This document shows positions 16,257 through 24,559 of a stretch of DNA of 64,000 bases, piece by piece (positions within the stretch are counted from its first letter, which is position 1; every line of letters begins with the position of its first letter). This DNA comes from Gammaproteobacteria bacterium (GTDB taxonomy: Bacteria; Pseudomonadota; Gammaproteobacteria; Competibacterales; Competibacteraceae). The notes below the pieces were generated by a model. That model searched no databases. It saw nothing but the letters and a program-made list of their open reading frames with translations, and had not been told where the DNA came from. Both the position numbers and the translations under genes were made by a program. The DNA lies in the NCBI GenBank assembly GCA_024235095.1, contig JACKNC010000002.1, forward strand, positions 620,001-684,000, in the 5' to 3' direction.

Positions 16257-18272
16257 ATGATAATGAAAAATATAATCTATAATTCCGTTTTAGTTTTTTG
16301 TATGCTTGGAACAATAACCGTTGCATTACATGCCCAAGTTGCGCCTGATCCCCAGATTATTGAGCAACTACTGGAATTGGATCTGGACCAATTGCTGGAC
16401 CTGGATGTGACCTCCGCTGCCCGTAAACCACAAAAACTGGCTGAAACCGCCTCAGCGGTCTACATCATTACCCAAGATGATATCCGCCGTTCTGGCGTCA
16501 TCAATATTCCCGAAGCCCTGCGCCTGGCCCCAGGCGTTCAAGTCGCGCGCATCGGCGCTGATAAATGGGCCATCACCATTCGCGGTTTTAATGGCCGCTT
16601 CTCCAACAAGCTGTTGGTGCTCATGGATGGTCGCTCGGTTTACGATCCGCTGTACTCGGGCGTATTCTGGAACGCGCAGGACTATGTGCTGGAAGATATC
16701 GAGCGTATCGAAATCGTACGTGGGCCTGGCGCGGCGCTGTGGGGCGCCAATGCCGTCAACGGAGTGATCAACATCATCACGAAACCGGCGGAACAGACCC
16801 AGGGGATGTTGGTCACCACCTACGCTGGAACTGAAGACCGCGGCGGACTGGCGGCGCGTTACGGCGGGCGCTGGGGTGAAGATACCGCTTATCGAGTGTA
16901 TGCCAAAGGATTCGAACGCGAGGCCAGCACCACCCTTACTGGCCAGGACGCCAACGATGCATGGCGATCGGGGCAGGTTGGCTTTCGCGTGGACAGTCGC
17001 TTGAGCGCCGAGGAACAATTCACCGTGCAAGGCGATATGCACTGGGATGTGGCCGGTGACCTCGCTGCGCTTTACCGTCTGTCGCCACCCTACGGTTTTC
17101 AGCTCCATGACGATTGGACGATGCGGGAATATAACCTTTTAACCCGTTATCGGCGTCGCACTGGAACGACCGATAATACCTTGCAGCTTTACTACAGCGA
17201 CTCATTCAAGGGCACCGATGCCGATGTCAAATTCGATGTTCGCACCTTTGACTTAGACTGGCAACAGCAACTGCTGTCGACCGGGCGGCATGACTGGCTA
17301 TGGGGACTCGGTTACCGGTGGTTGCAGCACTCCTATAACGGCGAACCCTATGCGATGTTGCAACCCGAAAAGACGGATTGGCAACTGTTTAGCGGCTTCG
17401 CACAGGATGAAATTGAGCTGACGCCGCAATGGTTTTTAACGCTAGGCGCCAAGCTGGAGCATAACGACACAACCGGCTGGGAATTCCAGCCCAGCGCCCG
17501 TCTGCTCTGGAGCCTAGCGCCGACCGAAAGCCTGTGGGCGGCGACTTCACGAGCGGTGCGCACCCCGTCGCGCGCCGAAATGGGCATCATCGCCAATTAC
17601 CAGGTATTCCCGCCGCTCTCCCCCGGTAATCCCGGCGAACTGCCCATGCAAGTTCGGTTTTTTGGCGACCCGGCCATTGAAAGCGAGACGGTGATCGCCT
17701 ACGAAGCCGGCTGGCGACGGCAATGGGATAACCAACTCTCTACCGATCTGGCGCTGTTCTGGAACGATTATGACCAACTGCGCTCGGTGACGCCAGGCGC
17801 GCCCTTTCTAGAATTTGCACCGATACCGCATCTGGTCTTGCCGTTCACCTTGAACAACACTCTGAGCGGCCACACTTATGGCCTAGAAATGGCTGTTGAC
17901 TGGCGTCCCCATAAAAACTGGCGCTTACAGGGCAGTTACAGCTATTTGCGGATGAGCATTGACGATTCGGGCAGCACTGAAGGCAGCAGCCCGCGCCACC
18001 AATTTTCGCTGTTATCATCGCTGACACTGTCCCCGCGAGCGGAACTGAGCACCTGGTTGCGCCTGGTTGACGAACTGCCGGCGTTAGGCATCCCTGCGTA
18101 TACCAGTTTGGATGCGCGGCTGGCCTGGTCGCCGCTTCCCGATCTGACTTTTTCCTTGGTCGGTCAAAATCTATTGGATGATCGACACCCCGAGTTTAAC
18201 GCCGATGCTGAGGGACAAGTGCTTGGCGAGATCGAGCGTAATATTTACCTCAAAGCCCTCTGGCGATTTTGA
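16257..18272 (+). CDS. TonB-dependent outer-membrane receptor
   Basis: A 671-aa receptor with a signal peptide (about 1-26, ending LHAQ) and a plug domain (about 50-170). The plug has SVYIITQDDIRRSG, RGFNGRFSNKLLVLMDGRSV and the end-of-plug motif RGPGAALWGANAVNGVINII. A 22-strand-type beta barrel follows and ends in the aromatic C-terminus NIYLKALWRF. Ligand specificity cannot be read from the sequence. The 175-bp upstream region is AT-rich. The gene is followed after 12 bp by a YfiR-like gene, a pairing seen in other gammaproteobacteria. Confidence 0.92.
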   Translation: MIMKNIIYNSVLVFCMLGTITVALHAQVAPDPQIIEQLLELDLDQLLDLDVTSAARKPQKLAETASAVYIITQDDIRRSGVINIPEALRLAPGVQVARIGADKWAITIRGFNGRFSNKLLVLMDGRSVYDPLYSGVFWNAQDYVLEDIERIEIVRGPGAALWGANAVNGVINIITKPAEQTQGMLVTTYAGTEDRGGLAARYGGRWGEDTAYRVYAKGFEREASTTLTGQDANDAWRSGQVGFRVDSRLSAEEQFTVQGDMHWDVAGDLAALYRLSPPYGFQLHDDWTMREYNLLTRYRRRTGTTDNTLQLYYSDSFKGTDADVKFDVRTFDLDWQQQLLSTGRHDWLWGLGYRWLQHSYNGEPYAMLQPEKTDWQLFSGFAQDEIELTPQWFLTLGAKLEHNDTTGWEFQPSARLLWSLAPTESLWAATSRAVRTPSRAEMGIIANYQVFPPLSPGNPGELPMQVRFFGDPAIESETVIAYEAGWRRQWDNQLSTDLALFWNDYDQLRSVTPGAPFLEFAPIPHLVLPFTLNNTLSGHTYGLEMAVDWRPHKNWRLQGSYSYLRMSIDDSGSTEGSSPRHQFSLLSSLTLSPRAELSTWLRLVDELPALGIPAYTSLDARLAWSPLPDLTFSLVGQNLLDDRHPEFNADAEGQVLGEIERNIYLKALWRF

Positions 18273-18284
18273 GAGGGCGCACGC

Positions 18285-18833
18285 ATGACAGTCCACTCCC
18301 TGTTCTCCGCACGCTTTCTTCATCGATGTAGCGGCTTGTTTGCCGGTTACCTGTTTATTTCTGCAATTTCCGCTCAGGTTCGGGAACCGACCGAGTTCGA
18401 ATTGAAAGCAGCGCTGCTTTACAACTTTGCCCTGTTCACCGAATGGCCGACGCGCTCAGAGAGCATCTTTAATCTGTGTTTGTATGGCCAGGATCCCTTT
18501 GGCGTCGCTATCCAGGTATTGACGCAAAAATCCATACGAGATCGCCCGATTCGCGTTCAGCATCTAAATCAATTGACCGATATCGATACTTGTCATCTCC
18601 TTTATATTCACTCATTAGAATCTTCACAATTTAATCAGTTACTAATGCTGATTCAGGGAAAACCAGTTCTCACCGTGACCGATATTCCAATGCATCATAA
18701 TCATAGCGGCATTATTAATCTGGAAGTGGAGCAAAAGAAAATCCGGTTTGACATTGACTTACTGGCCGCCAACCGCGCTGGTTTGTCACTCAGCTCCAAA
18801 CTGTTGCGTCTGGCGCGCCGGGTTCATCAATAA
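18285..18833 (+). CDS. YfiR family protein (DUF4154), periplasmic
   Basis: A 182-aa protein with an N-terminal hydrophobic signal (about 14-31) and the DUF4154 signature FELKAALLYNFALFTEWP. The C-terminal half includes IRFDIDLLAANRAGLSLSSKLLRLA. In Pseudomonas YfiR is the periplasmic inhibitor of the diguanylate cyclase YfiN. Here no cyclase is adjacent, and the gene follows a TonB receptor by 12 bp. A signalling or receptor-accessory role is inferred. It ends 3 bp from the convergent uup stop. Confidence 0.88.
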   Translation: MTVHSLFSARFLHRCSGLFAGYLFISAISAQVREPTEFELKAALLYNFALFTEWPTRSESIFNLCLYGQDPFGVAIQVLTQKSIRDRPIRVQHLNQLTDIDTCHLLYIHSLESSQFNQLLMLIQGKPVLTVTDIPMHHNHSGIINLEVEQKKIRFDIDLLAANRAGLSLSSKLLRLARRVHQ

Positions 18834-18836
18834 CTG

Positions 18837-20726
18837 CTAGGTTTCTTCCAGATCGGCCCAGCGTTCATACGCCGCATCCAGCTCCGCCTCCAGCGCCCGC
18901 AACTCCTCCAACCGCTGGGTTACGGCTTCCGGGATTTGCTTGTAAAACGCCGGATCGGCAGCTAATGTCTGCAATTCCTGCTGGCGTTGTTCCAACTTTT
19001 CGATGCGCGCAGGCAATTGTTCCAGCTCCCGACGCGCGTTATAACTGAGTTTGCCCAGACGGGCCGGTTTCGGCGTGGACGGCGGCGCAGGTTGGGCCGG
19101 TTTGACCGACCGGGCGGGCGGCGGCGCCGGGATGGGTCGCTGGCGCAACCAGTCGCTGTAACCGCCGACATATTCGCGCACGACCCCGTTGCTTTCGAAC
19201 ACCAGGCAGCTTGTAACCACGTTATCCAGAAACGCCCGGTCATGGCTGACCAGCAACAGCGTGCCACTGTAATCCAGCAGCAACTCTTCCAACAATTCCA
19301 GCGTTTCCAGATCCAGATCGTTGGTAGGTTCATCCATAACCAGCAGATTGGCCGGCTGACTGAACAGTCGCGCCAGCAACAGGCGATTACGCTCGCCGCC
19401 GGACAAGGATTTGACCGGTGAACGCGCACGTTGGGCCGTGAACAGGAAATCGCCGAGATAGCCGATCACATGCCGCTCACGCCCGTTGATCGTCACGGTT
19501 TCCCGACCTTCGGCAACGATATCCAGCACCGTCTGTTCGGGATCGAGGCGTTCGCGCAGCTGGTCAAACCAGGCGATTTCCAGTTTAGTCCCTAGCCGAA
19601 CCTGCCCGTTATCCGGCGTCAACCGTCCCAATAGCAGGTTCAGCAGCGTGGTTTTGCCGGAACCATTCGGACCGATCAGACCAATGCGATCGCCACGCAT
19701 GATCTGCACCGAAAAATCACGAATCAGCGGCGTCGCCTGCCAGGCATAGCAAAGGTTTTTCGCTTCGATCACCAATTTGCCGGAGGTCTCTGCCTGTTCC
19801 AATTCGAAGCGGGCTTTACCGGTGCGCTCACGACGGTGAAGGCGTTCCTCGCGCAGAGCCAGCAACGCCCGCACCCGGCCTTCATTACGAGTTCGCCGCG
19901 CCTTGATGCCCTGACGAATCCAGGCTTCTTCCTGAGCCAGATTCTTGTCGAATTTGGCGTTATGCCGGGTCTCGACGTCCAGCAGCACCGCTTTTTTCTC
20001 CAGAAACGCTGCATAGTCGCCCGGCCAGGAAGTCAGCGCACCGCGATCCAGTTCCAGCAGCCGGGTCGCTAGCCGTTGCAACAGCGCGCGGTCGTGGGTG
20101 ACAAAAAGCAAACCGCCGCGAAATTCCAGCAACTCTTCCTCCAGCCACTGAATGGTTTCCAGATCGAGATGGTTAGTGGGTTCATCCAGCAGTAAAATTT
20201 CGGGTTCGCTGACCAGCGCCCGCCCCAGCAGCACCCGGCGTCGCCAGCCGCCGGACAATTCCGCTAGAGGCGTATCCGCCGGCAATTGCAAACGAGTGAT
20301 TACGGTTTCCACTCGCTGCTGCCAACGCCAGCCATCGCGTGCTTCTAGTTCATGTTGCAGGCGCTCCACGCGCTGCAACTGTTCTGATGTGGTCTCATGC
20401 GCCAGGCGCACCGCCGCCTCGTGATATTCAGCCAACATCTCACCCAACCCTACCAAACCACTGGCGACGACTTCAAAGGTGGTAGCCGTGGTATCTGCCG
20501 GCAATTCCTGCGCCAGAGTGGCGATCTGCAGACCCGGCTGACGCCAGAGATCGCCAGTGTCAGGTTGCAAGTTACCGGTCAACAAGCGTAACAGGGTCGT
20601 CTTGCCTGCGCCATTGCGGCCGATCAGGCAGATGCGCTCGCCCGCATCCAGTTGGAAACTGACGTCATCCAGCAGTTTTTCAGCGCCGAAAGCGATGGAA
20701 AGATGATCGATGCTTAACAGAGACAT
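18837..20726 (-). CDS. uup: ABC-F ATPase Uup
   Basis: A cytosolic ABC-F protein with two nucleotide-binding domains and no membrane segment. Walker A motifs are GRNGAGKTTLLRLL (near 36) and GPNGSGKTTLLNLL. Signature motifs are LSGGWRRRVLLGRALV and LSGGERNRLLLARLF. A C-terminal coiled coil (about 555-625, Lys/Glu/Gln-rich) is the hallmark that separates Uup from EttA. The family acts on ribosomes, and Uup is linked to branched DNA intermediates and ribosome assembly. The 629-aa length is normal. Confidence 0.93.
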   Translation of the reverse strand: MSLLSIDHLSIAFGAEKLLDDVSFQLDAGERICLIGRNGAGKTTLLRLLTGNLQPDTGDLWRQPGLQIATLAQELPADTTATTFEVVASGLVGLGEMLAEYHEAAVRLAHETTSEQLQRVERLQHELEARDGWRWQQRVETVITRLQLPADTPLAELSGGWRRRVLLGRALVSEPEILLLDEPTNHLDLETIQWLEEELLEFRGGLLFVTHDRALLQRLATRLLELDRGALTSWPGDYAAFLEKKAVLLDVETRHNAKFDKNLAQEEAWIRQGIKARRTRNEGRVRALLALREERLHRRERTGKARFELEQAETSGKLVIEAKNLCYAWQATPLIRDFSVQIMRGDRIGLIGPNGSGKTTLLNLLLGRLTPDNGQVRLGTKLEIAWFDQLRERLDPEQTVLDIVAEGRETVTINGRERHVIGYLGDFLFTAQRARSPVKSLSGGERNRLLLARLFSQPANLLVMDEPTNDLDLETLELLEELLLDYSGTLLLVSHDRAFLDNVVTSCLVFESNGVVREYVGGYSDWLRQRPIPAPPPARSVKPAQPAPPSTPKPARLGKLSYNARRELEQLPARIEKLEQRQQELQTLAADPAFYKQIPEAVTQRLEELRALEAELDAAYERWADLEET

Positions 20727-20747
20727 GAATGGATGGAAAAATAAACA

Positions 20748-21104
20748 CTACAATCGAATCGTTGCTGGACGAGAGGCATCATTCTCAATAAATAGCGGCG
20801 CCGTTTGCAAAGCATCAGGCATTTCACCTGATGGGAGACGGTACATCAAGGTTCGCGCTTGGGTTTCCTGCATCGCCTGGCTTTGTCGCAGAGCATCGGC
20901 CAGCAGCAGAAGGAACATCTCTTCAGCGTGCGCGCGCCAGTATCCCTCATGGGCAAGGATGGGAGCAGGCGAGGCAATAACCGGGCGAACCGGCGCAACA
21001 GGCAAGTAGAGCAGGGCAGTCAGTAATGCACCGCATAGCGTCAGCAGTGAGGCGGGTAGCAAGTAAAGACCAAAAGTTCCAAAACGATCAATAAGATTAC
21101 GCAT
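20748..21104 (-). CDS. Small single-pass membrane protein of unknown function
   Basis: A 118-aa reading frame 21 bp upstream of uup on the same strand. It has one hydrophobic segment (about residues 11-35), a proline-rich linker (PVAPVRPVIASPAPIL) and a probably periplasmic, mainly helical C-terminal half with many Gln, Glu and Leu. GGGGG precedes the ATG by 5 nt. I recognise no domain family. Proximity suggests co-transcription with uup, but no functional link can be shown. Confidence 0.5.
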   Translation of the reverse strand: MRNLIDRFGTFGLYLLPASLLTLCGALLTALLYLPVAPVRPVIASPAPILAHEGYWRAHAEEMFLLLLADALRQSQAMQETQARTLMYRLPSGEMPDALQTAPLFIENDASRPATIRL

Positions 21105-21463
21105 GACGACCCCCGACTATGCTGGTTGGATAGCGAACCTTTGTACAAGTTTTCGTTGAAAATCCATACAAACTCTTAGGTGTCATCAAAGATTTTGTCT
21201 GAATTTTTTGTACAACTCTTATAACCAAGCATAACACAAGGATTTTAAAACGCAAGCTGGCGAGATGCTGTTCATTTCCCTCTCCGTTTGCAGGAGACGA
21301 GGAACTGAATACCTTAATGCTAGTCGAGTATGTTAGTCGTTACGCGAATGAATACAAAAGATAATTAAAAAATAAAGGATTTTTTATATTTCAGCGGTCT
21401 GAACTTGCCATTAGTCGAATAATAATTAAGGCTGATTCTATGCAATGTGTCTGGCTAAAAGCT
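21105..21463. other. AT-rich intergenic region without recognised gene
   Basis: This is the left part of a 612-bp gap between divergent genes. It is clearly more AT-rich than its surroundings. It contains two copies of the palindrome TTGTACAA (21141-21148 and 21208-21215), the only repeated motif seen. No open frame with a convincing ribosome binding site was found. Confidence 0.5.
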
Positions 21464-21687
21464 ATCCTTTTGCAAACGGACCTGCTGAGCAAGCTCTATG
21501 TCAGGGAAGGATTTTGGTGACAGTGTGTCGTCGATTTGCGAATAGAACTGCATACTCACCGGATGATGGGAAAGCATCGCCGGGAATTGAGAACAGCGGC
21601 TAATCATCAGGATACTGCCGCTGCTGATTATTACGGATGTTCTTACGTCCGTTTTGGAGGATTGAATATGATTTCAATCCTGAAAGC
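21464..21687 (+). promoter_or_regulatory. Candidate structured RNA leader upstream of the secreted-protein gene
   Basis: At least five inverted repeats follow one another. (1) ATCCTT/AAGGAT (21464-21512) encloses CCTG/CAGG and GAGC/GCTC. (2) CCGG..GATG/CATC..CCGG lies around 21560-21583. (3) AGCGGC/GCCGCT (21595-21622) interleaves with (4) TAATCATCAG/CTGATTATTA (21601-21633), so the two are alternatives or a pseudoknot. (5) ACGGATGT/ACGTCCGT (21633-21652) precedes TTTT. (6) AGGATTGAA/TTCAATCCT (21658-21681) has ATG in its loop. I could not match it to a known riboswitch class. Confidence 0.5.
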
Positions 21688-21715
21688 TTCCTTATCCACA
21701 CCTGAGGCAACTTAA
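21668..21715 (+). CDS. Possible 15-codon leader peptide
   Basis: An ATG 7 nt after GGAGG opens the frame MISILKASLSTPEAT, which stops two bases before the ATG of the secreted-protein gene. The AGG of its ribosome binding site is inside a 9-bp hairpin stem and its ATG is in the loop. The only ribosome binding site visible for the downstream gene (GAGG, 10 nt before its ATG) lies inside this frame. That arrangement suggests translational coupling or control. There is no run of a single amino acid as in classical attenuators. Confidence 0.35.
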   Translation: MISILKASLSTPEAT

Positions 21716-21717
21716 AG

Positions 21718-22218
21718 ATGAAAAATTTGTTACGTATTTTTGGTGCGGCTCTAGCGTTGTTGTTGAGCGTTGCGGTCGTTCATGCCCAGGGATTCGAAAT
21801 GAAAAGCTTCCCCGGTGGCGTTGGTAAAAAGGAAATGGTGTACAAGTTTCTCGTGCCTGAAGGAGTGACTGTCACTAATCAGAAGGGTGAAGTGAAGAAA
21901 GGCGGCTCTATCGTGATGGTGCCTGGTTCCAGAATCAAGTTGCTGGAATCCCCCTATGTCAAGGAGATGCAGAAGGATGAGGCGTTCATGTCCAGTTTCA
22001 TGAACGCTGATCAGTATTTTGGAATGCCCGCAGAGCAAGTCAGGGACTTCGCGGTCATCTCGCTCATGGTCCCCGAAGGCGTGACTATAGAGGGGAGCGG
22101 CAAAACCGTTAAAGGTCCAGCAGATTTGATATTGATGGTTTCCAATGGAGGATCGGAAGTCATGGAGGATACCCAACCCGCCGGGTATTGGGATACCATG
22201 GGTTGGGATATGAAGTAG
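21718..22218 (+). CDS. Secreted protein of unknown function with an internal repeat
   Basis: A 166-aa protein with a clear signal peptide (residues 1-23, cleavage after VHA). The mature part holds two similar segments, residues 45-70 (LVPEGVTVTNQKGEVKKGG) and 117-145 (MVPEGVTIEGSGKTVKGP), each ending in a hydrophobic strand. It may therefore be a duplicated small beta domain. There are no cysteines and no known catalytic motif. I recognise no family. It is preceded by a long structured leader and followed 110 bp later by a MITE. The periplasmic location is inferred. Confidence 0.7.
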   Translation: MKNLLRIFGAALALLLSVAVVHAQGFEMKSFPGGVGKKEMVYKFLVPEGVTVTNQKGEVKKGGSIVMVPGSRIKLLESPYVKEMQKDEAFMSSFMNADQYFGMPAEQVRDFAVISLMVPEGVTIEGSGKTVKGPADLILMVSNGGSEVMEDTQPAGYWDTMGWDMK

Positions 22219-22328
22219 TGAACAGCCTGATGTTGTTATAGTTATACACCCCCCGGCTGGGCGGTCTCGCGTAGCGTCCGCCTGATCGGGGTGATGTGTC
22301 AACCATCCTCATTGAACATGACGCTTCA

Positions 22329-22452
22329 AATGCGAATTAAGAGCTTCATCCTCAACTCGTTGAAAACCCGATTTCTGGATTTTCGTCAGCAATTCGATGA
22401 GTAACGTAACATATTTATATTTAAGGATATTAGTTAGCTCTTAATTCGCATT
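22329..22452. mobile_element. 124-bp MITE, copy 1
   Basis: A non-coding element with 17-bp perfect terminal inverted repeats (AATGCGAATTAAGAGCT at the left, its complement at the right). It is flanked on both sides by the dinucleotide CA. It is identical over all 124 bases to the reverse complement of 55521-55644. It lies between the unknown secreted-protein gene and the 3' end of the RlpA-like gene. No reading frame of useful length is present, so it must be moved by a transposase from elsewhere. Confidence 0.93.
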
Positions 22453-22461
22453 CAAGTGAAA

Positions 22462-22872
22462 TTAGCGTTTCCCCCACTTCAGAACTTCAAGCCGCACTGG
22501 AACCCGGCCCTGCCCGGTTCTCAGAAATCGCAACTCACGAGCTGCCTTACGCGATAGATCAATGATAGCCTTTGATCGGCGAGCAAGGCGATCGACGATC
22601 CGCACCCGCACTGTACGCTTATTCTTTCGGTTGATCACACGCACTATGGTACCGAAAGGCCAGTGGTGGTGGGCGGCCATTAAGGCGTTTTGGCTGAACT
22701 TGACGCCACTCGCCGTTGTTCTGCCGTGAAACCGTTTGGCGTAATAGGTCGCCGTTCCGATTTGCGTTTTAAGAACCTTGGGTTCCGGCGTTACTTCAAC
22801 AGGCGTCCCTGTAAGCAAAAGGATTGCTAGGATCAGCGTATGAAGACGCCATGATCTTGAAAGCTTCATCAT
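22462..22872 (-). CDS. RlpA-like double-psi beta-barrel lipoprotein-type protein
   Basis: A 136-aa protein with an N-terminal hydrophobic signal and one RlpA double-psi beta-barrel domain (GTATYYAKRFHGRTTASGVKF, then ALMAAHHHWPFGTIVRVINR). In P. aeruginosa RlpA is a septal lytic transglycosylase that acts on denuded glycan. Here the usual NDRGPF motif reads VDRLARRS; the Asp is kept. No SPOR domain follows, so septal targeting is uncertain. I chose the ATG-ATG start because GAGG lies 9 nt upstream. The frame stays open 33 bp further. Confidence 0.8.
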   Translation of the reverse strand: MMKLSRSWRLHTLILAILLLTGTPVEVTPEPKVLKTQIGTATYYAKRFHGRTTASGVKFSQNALMAAHHHWPFGTIVRVINRKNKRTVRVRIVDRLARRSKAIIDLSRKAARELRFLRTGQGRVPVRLEVLKWGKR

Positions 22873-23182
22873 TGAAAAACACCTCATCCCCCATCCCTTT
22901 CCCACAGGGAGAGGGGGGGCTATTATACGGTCTTCGAGGGATTCTCAGGCGACTGCTAAAGATCCAGTACTGCATTCGCCGATAGTATCTTCTTGCAGTA
23001 ACCATGTTTTCACCAGATCGACTCCATCATGCTTTAGCAATTAACCGCTATCTGGAGATTTTTACCCCGGCATTGATCTTCACGGTTTTGACAGGTAGCG
23101 GTGGGTGCCCTATGGTTGAGATCAACAGGAAAATGCCAGCCCACTAGATCGACGAGGGTAATGGCATTGCATCAATGCAGAG
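22873..23182. other. Intergenic region between the RlpA-like and PilZ genes
   Basis: 310 bp without a supported gene. Near the RlpA start it contains a G/C-rich palindrome (about 22889-22919, CCCT..CCC/GGG..AGGGG), similar to those at 2013 and 29361. The rest shows no clear promoter, repeat or structured RNA to my reading. Confidence 0.4.
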
Positions 23183-23590
23183 CTACGATGGAAAACTTCG
23201 GGCATACTTCGCGACCCATTCGGTTGCGGCTTCTTCTGCTGAAAGAAAGCGCCCCTCCTTCTCCAGTACTTCATGCTGGTAATGATGGATCTGGCAAACT
23301 TGTTCGACCATGCGCACAGAAAATTCTGTGTTTTCATCGGCGAACTGGACGCCGACATGATAGTGGTCATTGGTGCGGCGGCACCAGACAATGGTTCCCG
23401 TTGCTTCGAAGGGCGGTTCGCGCACCGGAATAGTGATTTGGATGACGCAACCTCGTGACAGCGCGTCATGGGTTTGAAAGCATAGCCCGCCGGGGCAAAT
23501 ATCCTTCAGGCAGTGGCGCCGGCCAAGTTCGGAACGAGTAATCCGATACTCGATGGGGATGTCCGAGGGATGCCGAATATAACGTCGCAT
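23183..23590 (-). CDS. PilZ-domain protein
   Basis: A 135-aa cytosolic protein with a PilZ domain, the common c-di-GMP receptor module. The two ligand motifs are RRYIRHP at the N-terminus (RxxxR) and DICPGGL (residues about 30-36), a slight variant of D/NxSxxG in which Cys replaces Ser. The C-terminal 40 residues are helical and not part of the domain. It stands 55 bp downstream of ctaB on the same strand. Binding of c-di-GMP is likely but not certain given the Cys variant. Its output is unknown. Confidence 0.85.
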   Translation of the reverse strand: MRRYIRHPSDIPIEYRITRSELGRRHCLKDICPGGLCFQTHDALSRGCVIQITIPVREPPFEATGTIVWCRRTNDHYHVGVQFADENTEFSVRMVEQVCQIHHYQHEVLEKEGRFLSAEEAATEWVAKYARSFPS

Positions 23591-23644
23591 GGACGGTCCT
23601 CCATAGTTGAAAAACCGTAAAGCGCCTCGATTCCGGCGCCAACC

Positions 23645-24559
23645 TCAAAGCGCATCGAAAAACCGTAGCACGTAATGATCCAGCATGAGCGCGGCAAATA
23701 ACCCGAATAAATAAACGATGGAAAACCCAAAGGTTGGCATGGCCAGCGCGTCGTCCTCAGTAGCATACAATCGCACGGCGTAGCTCAGAAAACGCAGACC
23801 AAAACCCACCGCGCCGATAAGATAAATCCAGCCGCTCATCCCAGTCAGAAACGGCAGCAGCGCAATCAGAAATAATAAAATGGTATACAGCAGAATATGC
23901 AACCGGGTGAAGGCCACGCCGTGAGTTACCGGCAACATGGGAATATCGGCGTTCGCGTAATCGTGGCGGCGGTGAATAGCCAGCGCCCAAAAATGTGGCG
24001 GTGTCCAGATATAAATGATCAGAAACAGCAGCAAGGCACCCGGATCGACCTGGCCAGTAACCGCCGTCCAGCCCAGCAGGGGCGGAGCTGCGCCCGCCGC
24101 GCCGCCAATGACGATGTTCTGCGGGGTCGCCCGCTTGAGAAACAGGGTATAGATCACCGCGTAACCGATCAACGAGGCGAAGGTCAGCACCGCAGTCAAT
24201 GCGTTGGTGAAAGCCAGCAATAAAACAAAACCCAGTACGCCAATCAGCAGGGAAAACGTCAAGACTTGCCAGGTATCCAGTTGCCCGCTGGGAAGTGGTC
24301 GGCGGCAGGTGCGGGCCATCATCGCATCGACGCGCCGGTCAACCAAGTGGTTGATAGCGGCAGCGGAACCGGCCATCAGGGCAATGCCCAGCGAACCGAA
24401 CAACAGGATAGGCCAAGGCACCATGCCGGGCGTGGCCAGCAACATGCCGACCATGGCGGTAAAGGTGATTAACGCCACCACCTTGGGTTTGGTCAGTTCC
24501 AGATATTCTCGCCAATGGCGGCGGAATCGAGCATGCAGGGTCTGGCTGGTCGTCGTCAT
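23645..24559 (-). CDS. ctaB: Protoheme IX farnesyltransferase (heme O synthase)
   Basis: Adds a farnesyl group to heme B to give heme O, the first step to heme A for the aa3 oxidase. The 304-aa polytopic protein of the UbiA superfamily has the prenyl-diphosphate binding motif NHLVDRRVDAMMARTCRRPL and about nine membrane helices. Its ATG overlaps the ctaA stop by four bases (ATGA), which couples the two heme A enzymes. Confidence 0.95.
   Translation of the reverse strand: MTTTSQTLHARFRRHWREYLELTKPKVVALITFTAMVGMLLATPGMVPWPILLFGSLGIALMAGSAAAINHLVDRRVDAMMARTCRRPLPSGQLDTWQVLTFSLLIGVLGFVLLLAFTNALTAVLTFASLIGYAVIYTLFLKRATPQNIVIGGAAGAAPPLLGWTAVTGQVDPGALLLFLIIYIWTPPHFWALAIHRRHDYANADIPMLPVTHGVAFTRLHILLYTILLFLIALLPFLTGMSGWIYLIGAVGFGLRFLSYAVRLYATEDDALAMPTFGFSIVYLFGLFAALMLDHYVLRFFDAL

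Noticed and set aside
21421..21520. c-di-GMP-I (GEMM) riboswitch in the structured leader
   Set aside because: GCAAA and purine-rich pieces are present, but the conserved CACGCACAGGGCAAACC and ACGCAAAGCC blocks are not, so the class cannot be assigned.
22889..22919. G/C-rich palindrome as terminator
   Set aside because: No T run follows on either strand; it is better seen as one of several CCCTCTCC/GGAGAGG dispersed palindromes.
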